From Lactiplantibacillus nangangensis (GTDB lineage: Bacteria > Bacillota > Bacilli > Lactobacillales > Lactobacillaceae): a stretch of DNA of 64,000 bases. Location of the stretch: positions 62,001-126,000 of the forward strand of contig NZ_BJDI01000002.1 in NCBI RefSeq assembly GCF_005405065.1, in the 5' to 3' direction. Positions 54,121 to 63,097 of this stretch are shown here, piece after piece. Under the pieces are notes generated by a model, which saw only the letters and a program-made list of their open reading frames with translations, made no database searches and was not told the DNA's origin. Position 1 is the stretch's first letter; every line of letters starts with the position of its first letter. A program made the position numbers and the translations under genes.

Positions 54121-54435
54121 ATGGAAAACTTACGAGGAAAACAAAAACGTTATTTACGCAGTGAAGCACATCATTTACGCCCATTATTTGCTGTTGGTAA
54201 AAATGGGTTAACGGCTGATTGGCTCGAACAATTAGTTGGGGCATTGGACAAGCGCGAATTGATCAAGGTCAACATTTTACAAAATTCTGATGTGACCACT
54301 GATGAAGTTCAAACAGCCATTGAAGCCAAGACCGACATTACGGTGGTTCAAACCATTGGTCGGGTCTTAGTGTTATATTTACCATCATCACACGCAGAAT
54401 TCCAAAAACTTTCATTGGAAGTCTCAAAGATCTAG
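54121..54435 (+). CDS. yhbY: YhbY-family RNA-binding protein (CRM domain)
   Basis: A 104-residue protein with the CRM fold: LRGKQKRYLRSEAHHLRPLFAVGKNGL with the conserved GKNG, then DKRELIKVNI and IGRVLVLYLPS. It binds pre-50S ribosomal particles. Ribosome binding site AGGAGA. Bacillus has aroE between yqeH and yhbY; it is absent here. Confidence 0.92.
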   Translation: MENLRGKQKRYLRSEAHHLRPLFAVGKNGLTADWLEQLVGALDKRELIKVNILQNSDVTTDEVQTAIEAKTDITVVQTIGRVLVLYLPSSHAEFQKLSLEVSKI

Positions 54436-54448
54436 GGAGGGATTTTTA

Positions 54449-55090
54449 GTGAAGACGGTTAGTCAAACAGCAACGAAAGTGATGGCCGAGGTCGTGACCG
54501 ACCTGCCACATCGCCGTGTCGGTATTATGGGTGGGACGTTTAATCCGCCGCACTTGGGGCATCTGATTATGGCGCAACAAGTTGGCGATCAGTTAGGGTT
54601 GGATGAAGTCCGGTTTATGCCAGACGCGCAGCCACCACATGTCGATGAAAAGAAGACATTACCCGCTAAAGATCGCGTCAACATGGTTCAACGGGCGATT
54701 GCTGATAATCCGTTATTTAAACTAGAAACAGCCGAACTAAAACGTGGCGGTAAAAGTTATACTTATGATACGATGAAAGCATTGAAGGCTCGGCATCCCG
54801 AGACCCAATATTACTTTATTATCGGTGGCGACATGGTGTATTATTTACACACGTGGTATCACATCGATGATTTGGTCAAATTAGTCACGTTTGTCGGGAT
54901 TAAGCGCACTGGTTATCCGACGACAAGTCAATATCCGGTTATCTGGGTCGATGCGCCGCTCGTCGATATCAGTTCCACTCAAATTCGTCATAAGGTGAGC
55001 CAAGGTCATACGGTGCGCTATTTGGTACCGGATGCCGTGGCTGATTATATTAAGGAGCATCAGTTGTATGAATCAAAACCAACCAATTGA
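54449..55090 (+). CDS. nadD: Nicotinate-nucleotide adenylyltransferase NadD
   Basis: A 213-residue enzyme that makes deamido-NAD from nicotinate mononucleotide and ATP. The nucleotide-binding motif GGTFNPPHLGHLIMAQ and the C-terminal DISSTQIRHKV are intact. A GTG start at 54449 follows GGGAGGG; the first 25 residues precede the core. The gene overlaps yqeK by 23 bp. Confidence 0.93.
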   Translation: MKTVSQTATKVMAEVVTDLPHRRVGIMGGTFNPPHLGHLIMAQQVGDQLGLDEVRFMPDAQPPHVDEKKTLPAKDRVNMVQRAIADNPLFKLETAELKRGGKSYTYDTMKALKARHPETQYYFIIGGDMVYYLHTWYHIDDLVKLVTFVGIKRTGYPTTSQYPVIWVDAPLVDISSTQIRHKVSQGHTVRYLVPDAVADYIKEHQLYESKPTN

Positions 55091-55691
55091 GTTTACTGAA
55101 CAATTAGTGCCTTATACGCATGCTGAGTTAGCCGCAAAAGTGGCCGCTAAGCTGACCGATAGCCGTTTTCAACACTGTCTACGGGTCGAACAAACGAGTC
55201 GTGAGTTAGCGGCTGAAAATGGTGTAGATCCGGAATTGGCCGGCATCACGGGGCTATTACATGACTATGCGAAGCAGCGTTCGGATGACACATTTATTAA
55301 GTTGATTAAAACGCGAGGCCTTGACCCAGCTTTGCTGAATTATGGCAACGGGGTTTGGCATGGCGTGGTTGGTGCTGAACTGATCAAAGATGAATTGCAT
55401 ATTTATAATGAAGATATTTTGACTGCGGTCCGGTTACACACGGTTGGTGCCCCATACATGCCGAAGCTAGCCCAGATCGTTTTCATGGCGGACTTTATTG
55501 AACCTAACCGGAACTTTCCAGGGGTCGATGAAGCGCGTCGAGTCACACAAAAATCGTTAGCTGCTGGGGTGCGCTACCAGATTCAACATACGTTGGCTTA
55601 TCTGGTCAGTCAAGGCGCGCCAGTTTACCCACAGACCTTGGCAACATACAATGCTTGGGTCGGTGGTGTTAACGCAGTTGCAACCAACTAA
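55068..55691 (+). CDS. yqeK: YqeK-type HD phosphohydrolase (diadenosine tetraphosphatase)
   Basis: A 207-residue HD-domain hydrolase. Metal ligands are in RFQHCLRVEQTS, GLLHDYAKQRS and the later LHTVG and MADFIEPNR. YqeK enzymes cleave Ap4A symmetrically (known for the family). AAGGAG lies 10 bp before the ATG at 55068, inside nadD, so translation is coupled. RsfS follows after 24 bp. Confidence 0.9.
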   Translation: MNQNQPIEFTEQLVPYTHAELAAKVAAKLTDSRFQHCLRVEQTSRELAAENGVDPELAGITGLLHDYAKQRSDDTFIKLIKTRGLDPALLNYGNGVWHGVVGAELIKDELHIYNEDILTAVRLHTVGAPYMPKLAQIVFMADFIEPNRNFPGVDEARRVTQKSLAAGVRYQIQHTLAYLVSQGAPVYPQTLATYNAWVGGVNAVATN

Positions 55692-55715
55692 TCAAGAACT
55701 CAAAGGGAGAATTAC

Positions 55716-56072
55716 ATGGATAGCAAAGAATTATTACAATTAACGGTCAAAGCGGCCGATGACAAACGTGCTGAAGATATGGTGGCTTTAGATGTTGCCG
55801 AAGTTAGTTTGATGGCGGATTACTTCCTCATTGTTTCAGCTGACTCAAGACGTCAAGTTCAAGCCATTGCTGACAGCGTGGTCGAATTTATTCGTCAAGC
55901 TGGCTCAGACGTGAAGAGCGTTGAAGGTCGGACCGCTGGTGAATGGGTCTTGATCGATTGTGGTGACGTGATCGTGCACGTGTTCCAAAAGGATGCGCGT
56001 CAACATTACAACCTTGAAAAATTATGGTCAGATGCGCCATTAGTGGACATTGATCAATGGGTAAACGCATGA
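55716..56072 (+). CDS. rsfS: Ribosomal silencing factor RsfS
   Basis: A 118-residue protein with the RsfS/Iojap fold: ADDKRAEDMVALDVAEVSLMADYFLIVSA, then EGRTAGEWVLIDCGDVIVHVF and YNLEKLWSDAP. It binds L14 and blocks subunit joining when nutrients are short. Its TGA overlaps the start of the methyltransferase gene. Confidence 0.94.
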   Translation: MDSKELLQLTVKAADDKRAEDMVALDVAEVSLMADYFLIVSADSRRQVQAIADSVVEFIRQAGSDVKSVEGRTAGEWVLIDCGDVIVHVFQKDARQHYNLEKLWSDAPLVDIDQWVNA

Positions 56073-56806
56073 TCTATCAGACGTTTGCCGAACTTTACGA
56101 CGAACTCTTCGATCCAGCCATGTACCAGCAATGGCTGGATTTTGTGCGTCGTGAATTACCAGACCAAAGTGGTGAAGTGCTCGAACTCGCTTGTGGCACA
56201 GGCCGCCTAGCCGTATTACTGGCTCAAGCTGGGTATCATGTGACGGGACTGGACCTCTCCGACAATATGCTGGCTTTGGCCGAACAGCATGCGGATGAAG
56301 CGAATGTGCCATTGCCACTTATTGAGGGTAACATGCTTGATTTGAGTGAAATTGGGACGTTTTCAGCGGTGACTTGTTTTGCAGATTCTTTCTGTTATCT
56401 GTCAGATTTATCACAAGTTCAAGCTGCCTTTACGGAAGTGGCACAGCATCTTACGGATACCGGTAAGTTCCTGTTTGACGTGATCACGCCGTACCAGACG
56501 GATGAGGTTTATCCAGGGTACATGTATAATTATCGTGATGAAGAACGGGCATTTATGTGGACGAGTTATGCGAGTGAAACGACGCCACACAGTGCGGAGC
56601 ATGACTTAAGCTTCTTTATTTGGAATGAAGAAAAACAAGCTTTTGATGAAGTCAGTGAACTCCATCAAGAACGGACGTATGTTTTAGAAGATTATCAACG
56701 GGCGTTAGCGGCGGCTGGGTTTAGCCAAGTCAAAGTGACCGCTGATTTCGGTGAAAGTACACCGGATGCGAAAACCACACGTTGGTTCTTCGAGTGCCAA
56801 AAGTAG
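56069..56806 (+). CDS. yqeM: SAM-dependent methyltransferase YqeM
   Basis: A 245-residue class I methyltransferase. The SAM motif is VLELACGTGRLAVLLAQAGY, followed by VTGLDLSDNMLALAE and AVTCFADSFCYL. Substrate unknown. ATG at 56069 forms an ATGA overlap with rsfS; the ATG at 56057 is an alternative giving four more residues. Same conserved position as yqeM in Bacillus. Confidence 0.88.
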   Translation: MIYQTFAELYDELFDPAMYQQWLDFVRRELPDQSGEVLELACGTGRLAVLLAQAGYHVTGLDLSDNMLALAEQHADEANVPLPLIEGNMLDLSEIGTFSAVTCFADSFCYLSDLSQVQAAFTEVAQHLTDTGKFLFDVITPYQTDEVYPGYMYNYRDEERAFMWTSYASETTPHSAEHDLSFFIWNEEKQAFDEVSELHQERTYVLEDYQRALAAAGFSQVKVTADFGESTPDAKTTRWFFECQK

Positions 56807-56816
56807 GTGACTGACC

Positions 56817-57959
56817 ATGCAAGCAGTAGGGCTGATAACTGAATATAATCCGCTACACAATGGTCATTTATACCATTTACAACGGGCCAAACAGTTAACT
56901 GGCGCAGATTGCAGTATCGTGGTCATGAGCGGTAATTGGCTACAACGGGGTGAACCGGCGTTATTGGACAAATGGACCAGAACTCAGTTGGCTTTAGCTG
57001 CGGGTGTCGACTTAGTGGTAGAGTTACCAGTCTTTTATGCGACGCAACCGGCGCATTTGTTTGCACGCGGTGGGGTCGAAATTTTGACGGCCCTGGGGTG
57101 TCAGAGCTTAGTTTTTGGTGCGGAACATCCTGAACTCGATTTTGCCCAATTGATGACGGCGTTACCCAAGACGCAGGCGGCGTTTAAGCACTATAATGCC
57201 ACCTATGCCACGCAGTTCAATGCGGCCTTGCAACAAACGACGGGCGTTACTTTGACTAAGGCGAATGATATGTTGGGATTTTGCTACTATTTGGCTAATC
57301 AACAGTTTGGTAATCAGTTAAAACTTATCCCAATTCAACGGCAGGTGGCTGACCATCATGATGATCAGATTCAAGCTCATCAATCGTTTGCGAGCGGCAC
57401 GGCTATTCGGGCGGCGGCGTTACAACAAGCTTGGTCACAAATTAGCGCGGTCGTACCCGCAGCGACACTGACTCAGTTAAAAACGCAACGCTTGCAAACT
57501 TGGCCCGATTTTTGGCCGTATTTACAGTATCAATTGATGACCGCCTCGGTAACGCAGACCCATGACTATGATCAGATGGCGGAAGGCTTGGAATACCGTA
57601 TGAAAGAAACGGCCCAGTCTGCCACTAGTTTTGCGGATCTGATGACGCGGGCCAAGTCGAAACGTTACACGTATACGCGACTACAACGGGTGGCGACCGC
57701 AGCCCTGTTACAATTAACGGCTACTGAAGTCCAAACAGCCCAGCAACATAATTATGTGCGGGTGTTAGGGTTTAATAAGACCGGGCAAGCTTATTTACAT
57801 CAGGTGAAAAAGCAGCTCACGTTGCCGTTATACACGAAGATCACTAAAGACTTGCGATTACACGGTTTAGCGCTTGATTATCGGGCAGGGCGTGTCTATG
57901 AACTGGTCAATGGTCACTCCCAAGATCTCTATCGGCGGCCAATCATGTTTCCGAGGTAA
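56817..57959 (+). CDS. tmcAL: tRNA(Met) cytidine acetate ligase TmcAL
   Basis: A 380-residue nucleotidyltransferase-like enzyme (formerly YlbM) that makes N4-acetylcytidine in elongator tRNA-Met using acetate and ATP. The N-terminal GLITEYNPLHNGHLYHLQRA holds the HxGH motif, and VVMSGNWLQRGEPALLDKWTR and NDMLGFCYY are family-typical. Last gene of the yqeG operon; 10 bp after yqeM. No strong terminator is seen before the next promoter at 58037. Confidence 0.9.
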   Translation: MQAVGLITEYNPLHNGHLYHLQRAKQLTGADCSIVVMSGNWLQRGEPALLDKWTRTQLALAAGVDLVVELPVFYATQPAHLFARGGVEILTALGCQSLVFGAEHPELDFAQLMTALPKTQAAFKHYNATYATQFNAALQQTTGVTLTKANDMLGFCYYLANQQFGNQLKLIPIQRQVADHHDDQIQAHQSFASGTAIRAAALQQAWSQISAVVPAATLTQLKTQRLQTWPDFWPYLQYQLMTASVTQTHDYDQMAEGLEYRMKETAQSATSFADLMTRAKSKRYTYTRLQRVATAALLQLTATEVQTAQQHNYVRVLGFNKTGQAYLHQVKKQLTLPLYTKITKDLRLHGLALDYRAGRVYELVNGHSQDLYRRPIMFPR

Positions 57960-58036
57960 TATTGGTTGACCCTGGTCACATTTCTTGTTATGGTGGTGAA
58001 CAGTAACGGGCATTTTGACCTGTCAAGGAAAAAACA

Positions 58037-58065
58037 TTGACAAAGGATTTTCACACAGGTATAAT
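58037..58065 (+). promoter_or_regulatory. Consensus promoter of yceD-rpmF
   Basis: Perfect TTGACA and TATAAT with exactly 17 bp between, 28 bp upstream of the yceD start codon. A very strong sigma-A promoter, fitting a ribosomal protein operon. Confidence 0.88.
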
Positions 58066-58093
58066 TTATCACGTTGCATTAGGAGGTTTTTAA

Positions 58094-58645
58094 ATGAAAT
58101 GGTCGTTAGGGCAACTTAAAAGTTACCGCGATGAGCCACTTCAGTTTGATGAAGCACTGGATTTAAAACACTCCCTGATGACGCGTTATCCAGATATTAT
58201 TGACGTCAAAGCCGTTCAAGCGAAAGGTTTTGCCAGTTATGATCAAGGTAGCGTGCTAATCTCAGCGAACGTTGAAGCGACCTTAACGTTGCCTTCAAGC
58301 CGTTCGTTGACGCCAGTGGACACCCCGCTGGCATTTCAAATGACAGAATATTATGTCCCACAGGGGACCGATTTAAGCCGGTTTGAAAAAACTGACACGG
58401 TCATTTTTTTACCCGAAGATGATATTTTGAATTTTGATGTCGCTGTGGAGGATAACATTTTAATTCACATCCCCATGCAGATTCTTTCTGAAGCAGAGCT
58501 CAATGGCGAAGCGATGCCAGCCGGTAAAGGTTGGGAAGTCATTCGCGAGGAAGACTTAGCCAAGCTAGCTGAAGAACATAAAACTGTTGATCCGCGTTTA
58601 GCTAAATTGAAAAACCTGTTCCCTGATCAGGAAGCCAAGGATTAA
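58094..58645 (+). CDS. YceD-family (DUF177) protein
   Basis: A 183-residue acidic protein of the YceD/DUF177 family, generally encoded upstream of rpmF and linked to 23S rRNA maturation. Seen: AFQMTEYYVPQG, DTVIFLPEDDILNFDVAVEDNILIHIPMQILS. AGGAGG precedes the ATG. Cotranscribed with rpmF 60 bp downstream. Confidence 0.85.
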   Translation: MKWSLGQLKSYRDEPLQFDEALDLKHSLMTRYPDIIDVKAVQAKGFASYDQGSVLISANVEATLTLPSSRSLTPVDTPLAFQMTEYYVPQGTDLSRFEKTDTVIFLPEDDILNFDVAVEDNILIHIPMQILSEAELNGEAMPAGKGWEVIREEDLAKLAEEHKTVDPRLAKLKNLFPDQEAKD

Positions 58646-58705
58646 ATTAGCTAGACCTATCAAAAACATCACATTTGTGAAATTATTTTAAGGAGGTGTT
58701 CGTTG

Positions 58706-58885
58706 ATGGCTGTACCTAAGAGAAGAACATCAAAGATGCGTAAACGCAACCGTCGTGGTCATATTAAATTGGCTACGCCTAATTTGGCACCATGCCCAAA
58801 TTGTGGTGAATTACGTGTATCTCACCGTGTTTGCCCTAGCTGTGGGTATTACAATGGTAAAGAAGTCGTTAAAGTAAACAACTAA
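58706..58885 (+). CDS. rpmF: 50S ribosomal protein L32
   Basis: A 59-residue bL32 of the zinc-binding type: [18 protein letters not shown] followed by two CxxC pairs (CPNC and CPSC). AAGGAGGTG lies before the ATG at 58706. Confidence 0.96.
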   Translation: MAVPKRRTSKMRKRNRRGHIKLATPNLAPCPNCGELRVSHRVCPSCGYYNGKEVVKVNN

Positions 58886-58955
58886 ATTTCGATTTAGTTG
58901 ATGAAAAGGCGCATCGCGGCCATGGCGCATGCTAATTTTCTTTACACAACGATGT

Positions 58956-58982
58956 TAAAACTCGCTTCGGCGAGTTTTTTTG
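58956..58982 (+). terminator. Terminator of rpmF
   Basis: AAAACTCGC, a TTCG loop, GCGAG and seven T. Confidence 0.88.
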
Positions 58983-59154
58983 TGTCCTTATTTTTATACA
59001 CGCTGCGGTCTTGGGGTACTTTCAGGTTTGAACGTCATGGCTGAAATGTTCTGTTGCAAATGTGAGGGGAACTGTTGGCGATGAGTTATTCGTCTCAATT
59101 TTAAAGGTTGACGTGAAAACTAATTTCTTACTTCATGAAAAAATATGAAATTAT

Positions 59155-59183
59155 TTGATAAAATCAGCGCAAATTGCTTTAAT
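59155..59183 (+). promoter_or_regulatory. Promoter of gnd
   Basis: TTGATA and TTTAAT are 17 bp apart, about 57 bp upstream of the start. A cre-like CGAAAGCGTTTTTG follows at about 59187 but matches the consensus at only 11 of 14 positions. The rest of 58983-59154 shows nothing. Confidence 0.5.
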
Positions 59184-59240
59184 TACGAAAGCGTTTTTGG
59201 TACGATAGTCACGTAGTAAAATTTGGGAGGCAAACAGAAC

Positions 59241-60677
59241 ATGAGTAATGAAAAACCACAAATTGGCGTCATTGGTATGGCTGTCATGGGTAAAAATTTG
59301 GCTTTGAACATTGAAAGCCGCGGTTACAAGGTTGCCATTTTCAACCGGACTGGTTCTAAGACTGAAAAAGTTGTTAAGGACCATGCTGACAAGCAATTAG
59401 TCCCAAGTTACAAGATTGAAGACTTCGTCGCTTCACTTGAAACACCACGTCGGATTATCATGATGGTTAAAGCTGGGAAGCCAACGGATGCTGTGATTGA
59501 TGAATTATTACCATTATTAGATAAAGGCGATGTCTTGATCGATGGTGGGAACACTAACTTCAACGACACGATGGCCCGGAATGCCCGTTTGGACAAATCT
59601 GGGATTAACTTTATCGGGATGGGTGTTTCCGGCGGTGAATTAGGCGCCTTACAAGGCCCATCATTGATGCCCGGTGGTCAAAAGGAAGCTTATGACTTAG
59701 TTGAACCAATCTTGAAGAAGATTGCGGCTAAGGCCCCTCAAGACGGCGAACCATGTGTCACTTATATTGGTGAAAATGGTGCCGGTCATTACGTTAAAAT
59801 GGTCCATAACGGGATCGAATACGGTGATGAAGAATTGATCGACGAAAGCTACAACATCATGCGTAATGTTGCTGGGTTATCCGTTGATGAAATGTCTGAT
59901 GTCTTTACTGACTGGAACAAAGGCGAATTAAGCAGTTACTTAGTTGAAATTACCGCTGACATTTTGTCACGTAAGGACGACTTGGGTGACGACAAGACGA
60001 AGCCAATTGTTGACATGATCTTAGACCGTGGGAACAACAAAGGGACTGGTAAGTGGAGTTCCGAAGATGCTTTGAATGTTCAAGTGCCACAATCAGTAAT
60101 CACTGAAGCCGTTTATGCGCGTTACATCTCAATGATGAAGAACGAACGGGTCGCTGCTTCTAAGAAGTTAGCTGGTCCTAAGAACGACGTTAAATTACCT
60201 GCTAAGGAAGAATTGGTTGAAAAGATTCGCCAAGCCTTATACTTTAGCAAAATCATGAGTTATGCCCAAGGCTTCGAACAATTACGTTTCGCCGCAGAAC
60301 ATTACGGTTGGGACTTGAAGTTTGGTGAATTGGCTCAGATCTGGCGTGCTGGTTGTATCATTCGGGCCCAATTCTTACAAAACATTACTAATGCGTTTGA
60401 TAAGAAACCTGACTTAAACAACTTATTGATGGACGACTACTTTGCTGATATCGCTGCTAAATATCAACAATCAACGCGTGACGTCTTAAGCTTGGCTATC
60501 CAAGCTGGCGTGCCAGTACCATCATTTAGTGCCGCATTGTCATATTACGACTCATTCCGGGCTGAAGTTTTACCTGCTAACTTGTTACAAGCACAACGGG
60601 ATTACTTTGGGGCACATACCTATGAACGGACTGACCGCGAAGGCATGTTCCACTACACTTGGTATGAAGAACAATAG
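59241..60677 (+). CDS. gnd: 6-phosphogluconate dehydrogenase (decarboxylating)
   Basis: A 478-residue enzyme that oxidises 6-phosphogluconate to ribulose 5-phosphate, CO2 and NADPH. The Rossmann motif is [17 protein letters not shown] with [11 protein letters not shown]; the substrate site includes [23 protein letters not shown], and the catalytic region is [21 protein letters not shown]. The C-terminus ends HYTWYEEQ. In these bacteria it feeds the pentose phosphate and phosphoketolase route. Codon use is strongly optimised. GGGAGG precedes the ATG. Confidence 0.96.
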   Translation: MSNEKPQIGVIGMAVMGKNLALNIESRGYKVAIFNRTGSKTEKVVKDHADKQLVPSYKIEDFVASLETPRRIIMMVKAGKPTDAVIDELLPLLDKGDVLIDGGNTNFNDTMARNARLDKSGINFIGMGVSGGELGALQGPSLMPGGQKEAYDLVEPILKKIAAKAPQDGEPCVTYIGENGAGHYVKMVHNGIEYGDEELIDESYNIMRNVAGLSVDEMSDVFTDWNKGELSSYLVEITADILSRKDDLGDDKTKPIVDMILDRGNNKGTGKWSSEDALNVQVPQSVITEAVYARYISMMKNERVAASKKLAGPKNDVKLPAKEELVEKIRQALYFSKIMSYAQGFEQLRFAAEHYGWDLKFGELAQIWRAGCIIRAQFLQNITNAFDKKPDLNNLLMDDYFADIAAKYQQSTRDVLSLAIQAGVPVPSFSAALSYYDSFRAEVLPANLLQAQRDYFGAHTYERTDREGMFHYTWYEEQ

Positions 60678-60692
60678 AAATTAATGAGTTTA

Positions 60693-60736
60693 AAAAAGAC
60701 GCTTGAAAAGTGAAAACTTTTCAGACGCCTTTTTTG
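60693..60736. terminator. Terminator between gnd and the immunity-like gene
   Basis: GACGC-TTGAAAAG and CTTTTCA-GACGCC form a long imperfect stem with A and T runs outside, serving convergent genes. Confidence 0.7.
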
Positions 60737-60755
60737 TCTCAATAAGACAATCATT

Positions 60756-61058
60756 TTACCAAAGGGTGCCACCCAAGATAGTTGCAGCGGCAACGCCCCA
60801 ATAGTATTCCGAAGTGCGCGTCGTTTGGGCGTACAGCGTATTTAAGGCTTGAATCGGATGCTGCTGATGTTTTTGGGTGGCGGCAATCATGAGTGCGTTG
60901 ACCCGTGGCGCAGTCAACAAACAATTTTCGTATTTAGCCAGTTCTTTGGCACAACTCAATAAGCGGGTTTCGAGTTCGGGGTCTTTTGCGACCTCGGGGT
61001 CATTATAGGCGACACTAATCTGCTGTAGCAGGTGTTCAGCTTTTGGATCTCTTAACAT
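60756..61058 (-). CDS. Bacteriocin-immunity-like protein (enterocin A immunity type), orphan
   Basis: A 100-residue, mostly helical protein. The stretch HLLQQISVAYNDPEVAKDPELETRLLSCAKELAKYEN resembles the first two helices of enterocin A/class IIa immunity proteins, four-helix bundles that protect the producer by capping the mannose PTS receptor. The C-terminal YYWGVAAATILGGTLW is hydrophobic. AGGGG lies 8 bp before the ATG at 61058. No bacteriocin precursor or ABC exporter is nearby. The family call is tentative. Confidence 0.45.
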   Translation of the reverse strand: MLRDPKAEHLLQQISVAYNDPEVAKDPELETRLLSCAKELAKYENCLLTAPRVNALMIAATQKHQQHPIQALNTLYAQTTRTSEYYWGVAAATILGGTLW

Positions 61059-61168
61059 GCGATCATCCCCTGTATAGCCAGAGTATAGCACCTTGAAGGG
61101 CCAATTGATAATGTACGTTTCGAAAAAATAGGATTGCGTAAACCGTAATTACGTGTAGGATATAACTT

Positions 61169-61453
61169 ATGACAAAACAACCAACAACTGAAGAAAAACT
61201 CAAAGTTTTTAAAGCCTTGGCTGATCCAATTCGCTTGGAAGTGATTCATTATCTGAATGGGCTGGATCAGGCCGTGTCCTGTGGCGAGATTGGTCAGGCC
61301 ATGCATATTTCTAAGACTTCTGGTTCATATCATTTTAAAATTTTACAGGAGGCAGGTTTGATAACGGTACAGAAAGTCGCACGCGAAAAATATGTCAAAT
61401 TAGACCGGTCAACTTTTGATGAGTACTTGACGCATTTTTGGCAAAACGTCTAG
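61169..61453 (+). CDS. ArsR-family transcriptional regulator
   Basis: A 94-residue winged-helix repressor: EKLKVFKALADPIRLEVIHYL, then SCGEIGQAMHISKTSGSYHFKILQEAGLI with the recognition helix, and VAREKYVKLD. It lacks the CxC metal site of classic ArsR, so it probably senses another ligand. Encoded just upstream of an MFS efflux gene whose promoter holds a perfect palindrome, its likely operator. Confidence 0.85.
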   Translation: MTKQPTTEEKLKVFKALADPIRLEVIHYLNGLDQAVSCGEIGQAMHISKTSGSYHFKILQEAGLITVQKVAREKYVKLDRSTFDEYLTHFWQNV

Positions 61454-61474
61454 TATTTTAGACCACTGAAGCGC

Positions 61475-61501
61475 AGCTCATCAAGAGTTGGGCTTTTTTT
61501 G
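61475..61501 (+). terminator. Terminator of the arsR-family gene
   Basis: AGCTCA and TGGGCT pair (one wobble), followed by seven T. It separates the regulator from the MFS gene. Confidence 0.65.
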
Positions 61502-61510
61502 ATTTGGGGC

Positions 61511-61568
61511 TTGTCAGCGCCTAGTCGCAATGCTATCTTTAAATAGTTCAAAAACATTTGAACTATTT
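61511..61568 (+). promoter_or_regulatory. Promoter and palindromic operator of the MFS efflux gene
   Basis: TTGTCA (61511-61516) and TATCTT (61534-61539) are 17 bp apart. Two bp after the -10 starts a perfect 12-bp inverted repeat, AAATAGTTCAAA (61541-61552) and TTTGAACTATTT (61557-61568), with a 4-bp centre. The TTCAAA..TTTGAA core resembles ArsR/SmtB operators. A bound repressor would block transcription start. Confidence 0.75.
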
Positions 61569-61592
61569 TTCGACATTGGGGGACGAAAAAGG

Positions 61593-62945
61593 ATGACTGG
61601 ACAAGTGATTAAAACACGTTGGGTTTTGGGACTGACGTCACTCGGTTTTTTTATGGCAATGATGGATGCGATGATTGTGACCACGGCTTCGACTGCGATT
61701 CGAACTGATTTTCAAATTTCGGTTAAATCATTACAGTGGGCTTTGAATGCCTACAATATCACTATTGCAGCGGTTCTATTGGTAGGCGTCGCGCTAGGGG
61801 AACGTTGGGGCCGCCGGCGGCTTTACAATTTGGGGTTGCTGATTTTTACCATTGGCTCGGTCTTTTGTGCCATGGCAACGACGCTTGATTGGTTAATTGT
61901 GGCCCGAATTGTGGAAGGCCTGGGTGCTTCAGTGATGACACCAATGTCGATGGCCATTTTGACGTCGACTTTGCCGGTTGAACAACACGGCCGAGCATTG
62001 GGGATCTGGAGCGGGGTTGGGGGCTTGGCCTTAATTGTTGGGCCGTCGTTGGGTGGCCTAATCGTAGCCCGGTTGACTTGGCAATGGATCTTTTGGATCA
62101 ATGTGCCAATTGGTCTTTTGGCGTTAGCCCTATCATGGTTGTATTTACCTGAAAGTCACGGCAAAGTTGAACCAATTAACTTATTAGATCATGGCTTGAT
62201 TATCATTGCTTCAGCGGGACTTATTTGGACCTTGTCCGCTGCGACGAGTCAGCTAGATCTGAGCCAGTTTAGTTCAGTCTTATTGATTGGGCTTGCCAGC
62301 CTGGGTAGTGGTATCTGGTTTATTTGCCGTCAAGCTAAGGAAAAAATGCCAATGATCCCGCTTAGCTTTTTTCAAGAGCGTGCCTTTACGGGTGGAAATC
62401 TGGCGACGGCTTGTTTATATGCGGCAATGTATGGTGTCGTCTTCTTTTTACCCCAATTTTTGCAACTTAATGGGCACGCGAATGCGTTAACTGCAGGACT
62501 TGAGTTATTGCCTTGGACGGGAACTTTAGTGATTGTGGCGCCATTTTCAGGTCGGGCAGTGGATCAGTTTGGTGAACGGTGGTTGGCAATGCTGGGATTA
62601 GTATTTCAAGGGCTTGGGTATTGGTTGATTGCCCTCTTCGTCCATAAAAACTATGGTTGGCTCGTGTTACCGCTAATGCTAGCGGGAGTGGGGTTATCGA
62701 TGGCTGGTCCGGCGCTACAAAAGGCGGTTCTCGGTGCGGTGCCCCGTGTCGCGATTGGCAAAGCCTCTGGAATTTATAACATTTTCCGACTATTAGGTGG
62801 TGCGCTGGGAACGACGCTGGCTGTCATCGTCTTTTACCAATTTCATGGGTCCGATTTTACGACTGGATTTCAAGCCACGATGCTGGCGACTGGTGCCATT
62901 TCATTGTTAGGGCTGGTTGGGGCTAAAAAATTAAAACAAAACTAA
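61593..62945 (+). CDS. MFS multidrug efflux protein (DHA2, EmrB/QacA-like)
   Basis: A 450-residue membrane transporter with about 12-14 hydrophobic segments. Family motifs: LGFFMAMMDAMIVTTA in the first helix, LGERWGRRRLYNLG (motif A), RIVEGLGASVMTPMSMAIL, and GIWSGVGGLALIVGPSLGGLI (motif C of antiporters). Proton-driven export of toxic organic compounds is expected. The open frame begins at 61530 inside the operator; ATG at 61593 with GGGGGA upstream is the likely start. Controlled by the promoter-operator just described. Confidence 0.85.
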   Translation: MTGQVIKTRWVLGLTSLGFFMAMMDAMIVTTASTAIRTDFQISVKSLQWALNAYNITIAAVLLVGVALGERWGRRRLYNLGLLIFTIGSVFCAMATTLDWLIVARIVEGLGASVMTPMSMAILTSTLPVEQHGRALGIWSGVGGLALIVGPSLGGLIVARLTWQWIFWINVPIGLLALALSWLYLPESHGKVEPINLLDHGLIIIASAGLIWTLSAATSQLDLSQFSSVLLIGLASLGSGIWFICRQAKEKMPMIPLSFFQERAFTGGNLATACLYAAMYGVVFFLPQFLQLNGHANALTAGLELLPWTGTLVIVAPFSGRAVDQFGERWLAMLGLVFQGLGYWLIALFVHKNYGWLVLPLMLAGVGLSMAGPALQKAVLGAVPRVAIGKASGIYNIFRLLGGALGTTLAVIVFYQFHGSDFTTGFQATMLATGAISLLGLVGAKKLKQN

Positions 62946-62975
62946 GTTGGCTGGCGTGAACGACAGCCAATTAAG

Positions 62976-63010
62976 GTGTGCAGGGTCAGTGCTTGGCTTT
63001 GCACATTTTT
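62976..63010 (+). terminator. Terminator of the MFS gene
   Basis: TGTGCA and TGCACA arms with a T run; a TTGGCTG/CAGCCAA hairpin precedes it at about 62946-62970. Confidence 0.6.
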
Positions 63011-63097
63011 TACGTCAATTGAGTCTAAAACAGGTGAAACGAACGGATGTTTGCGTTAAAATGAAGATAGTTATCTTTTTCGAGAGTAGGCGAGTGA

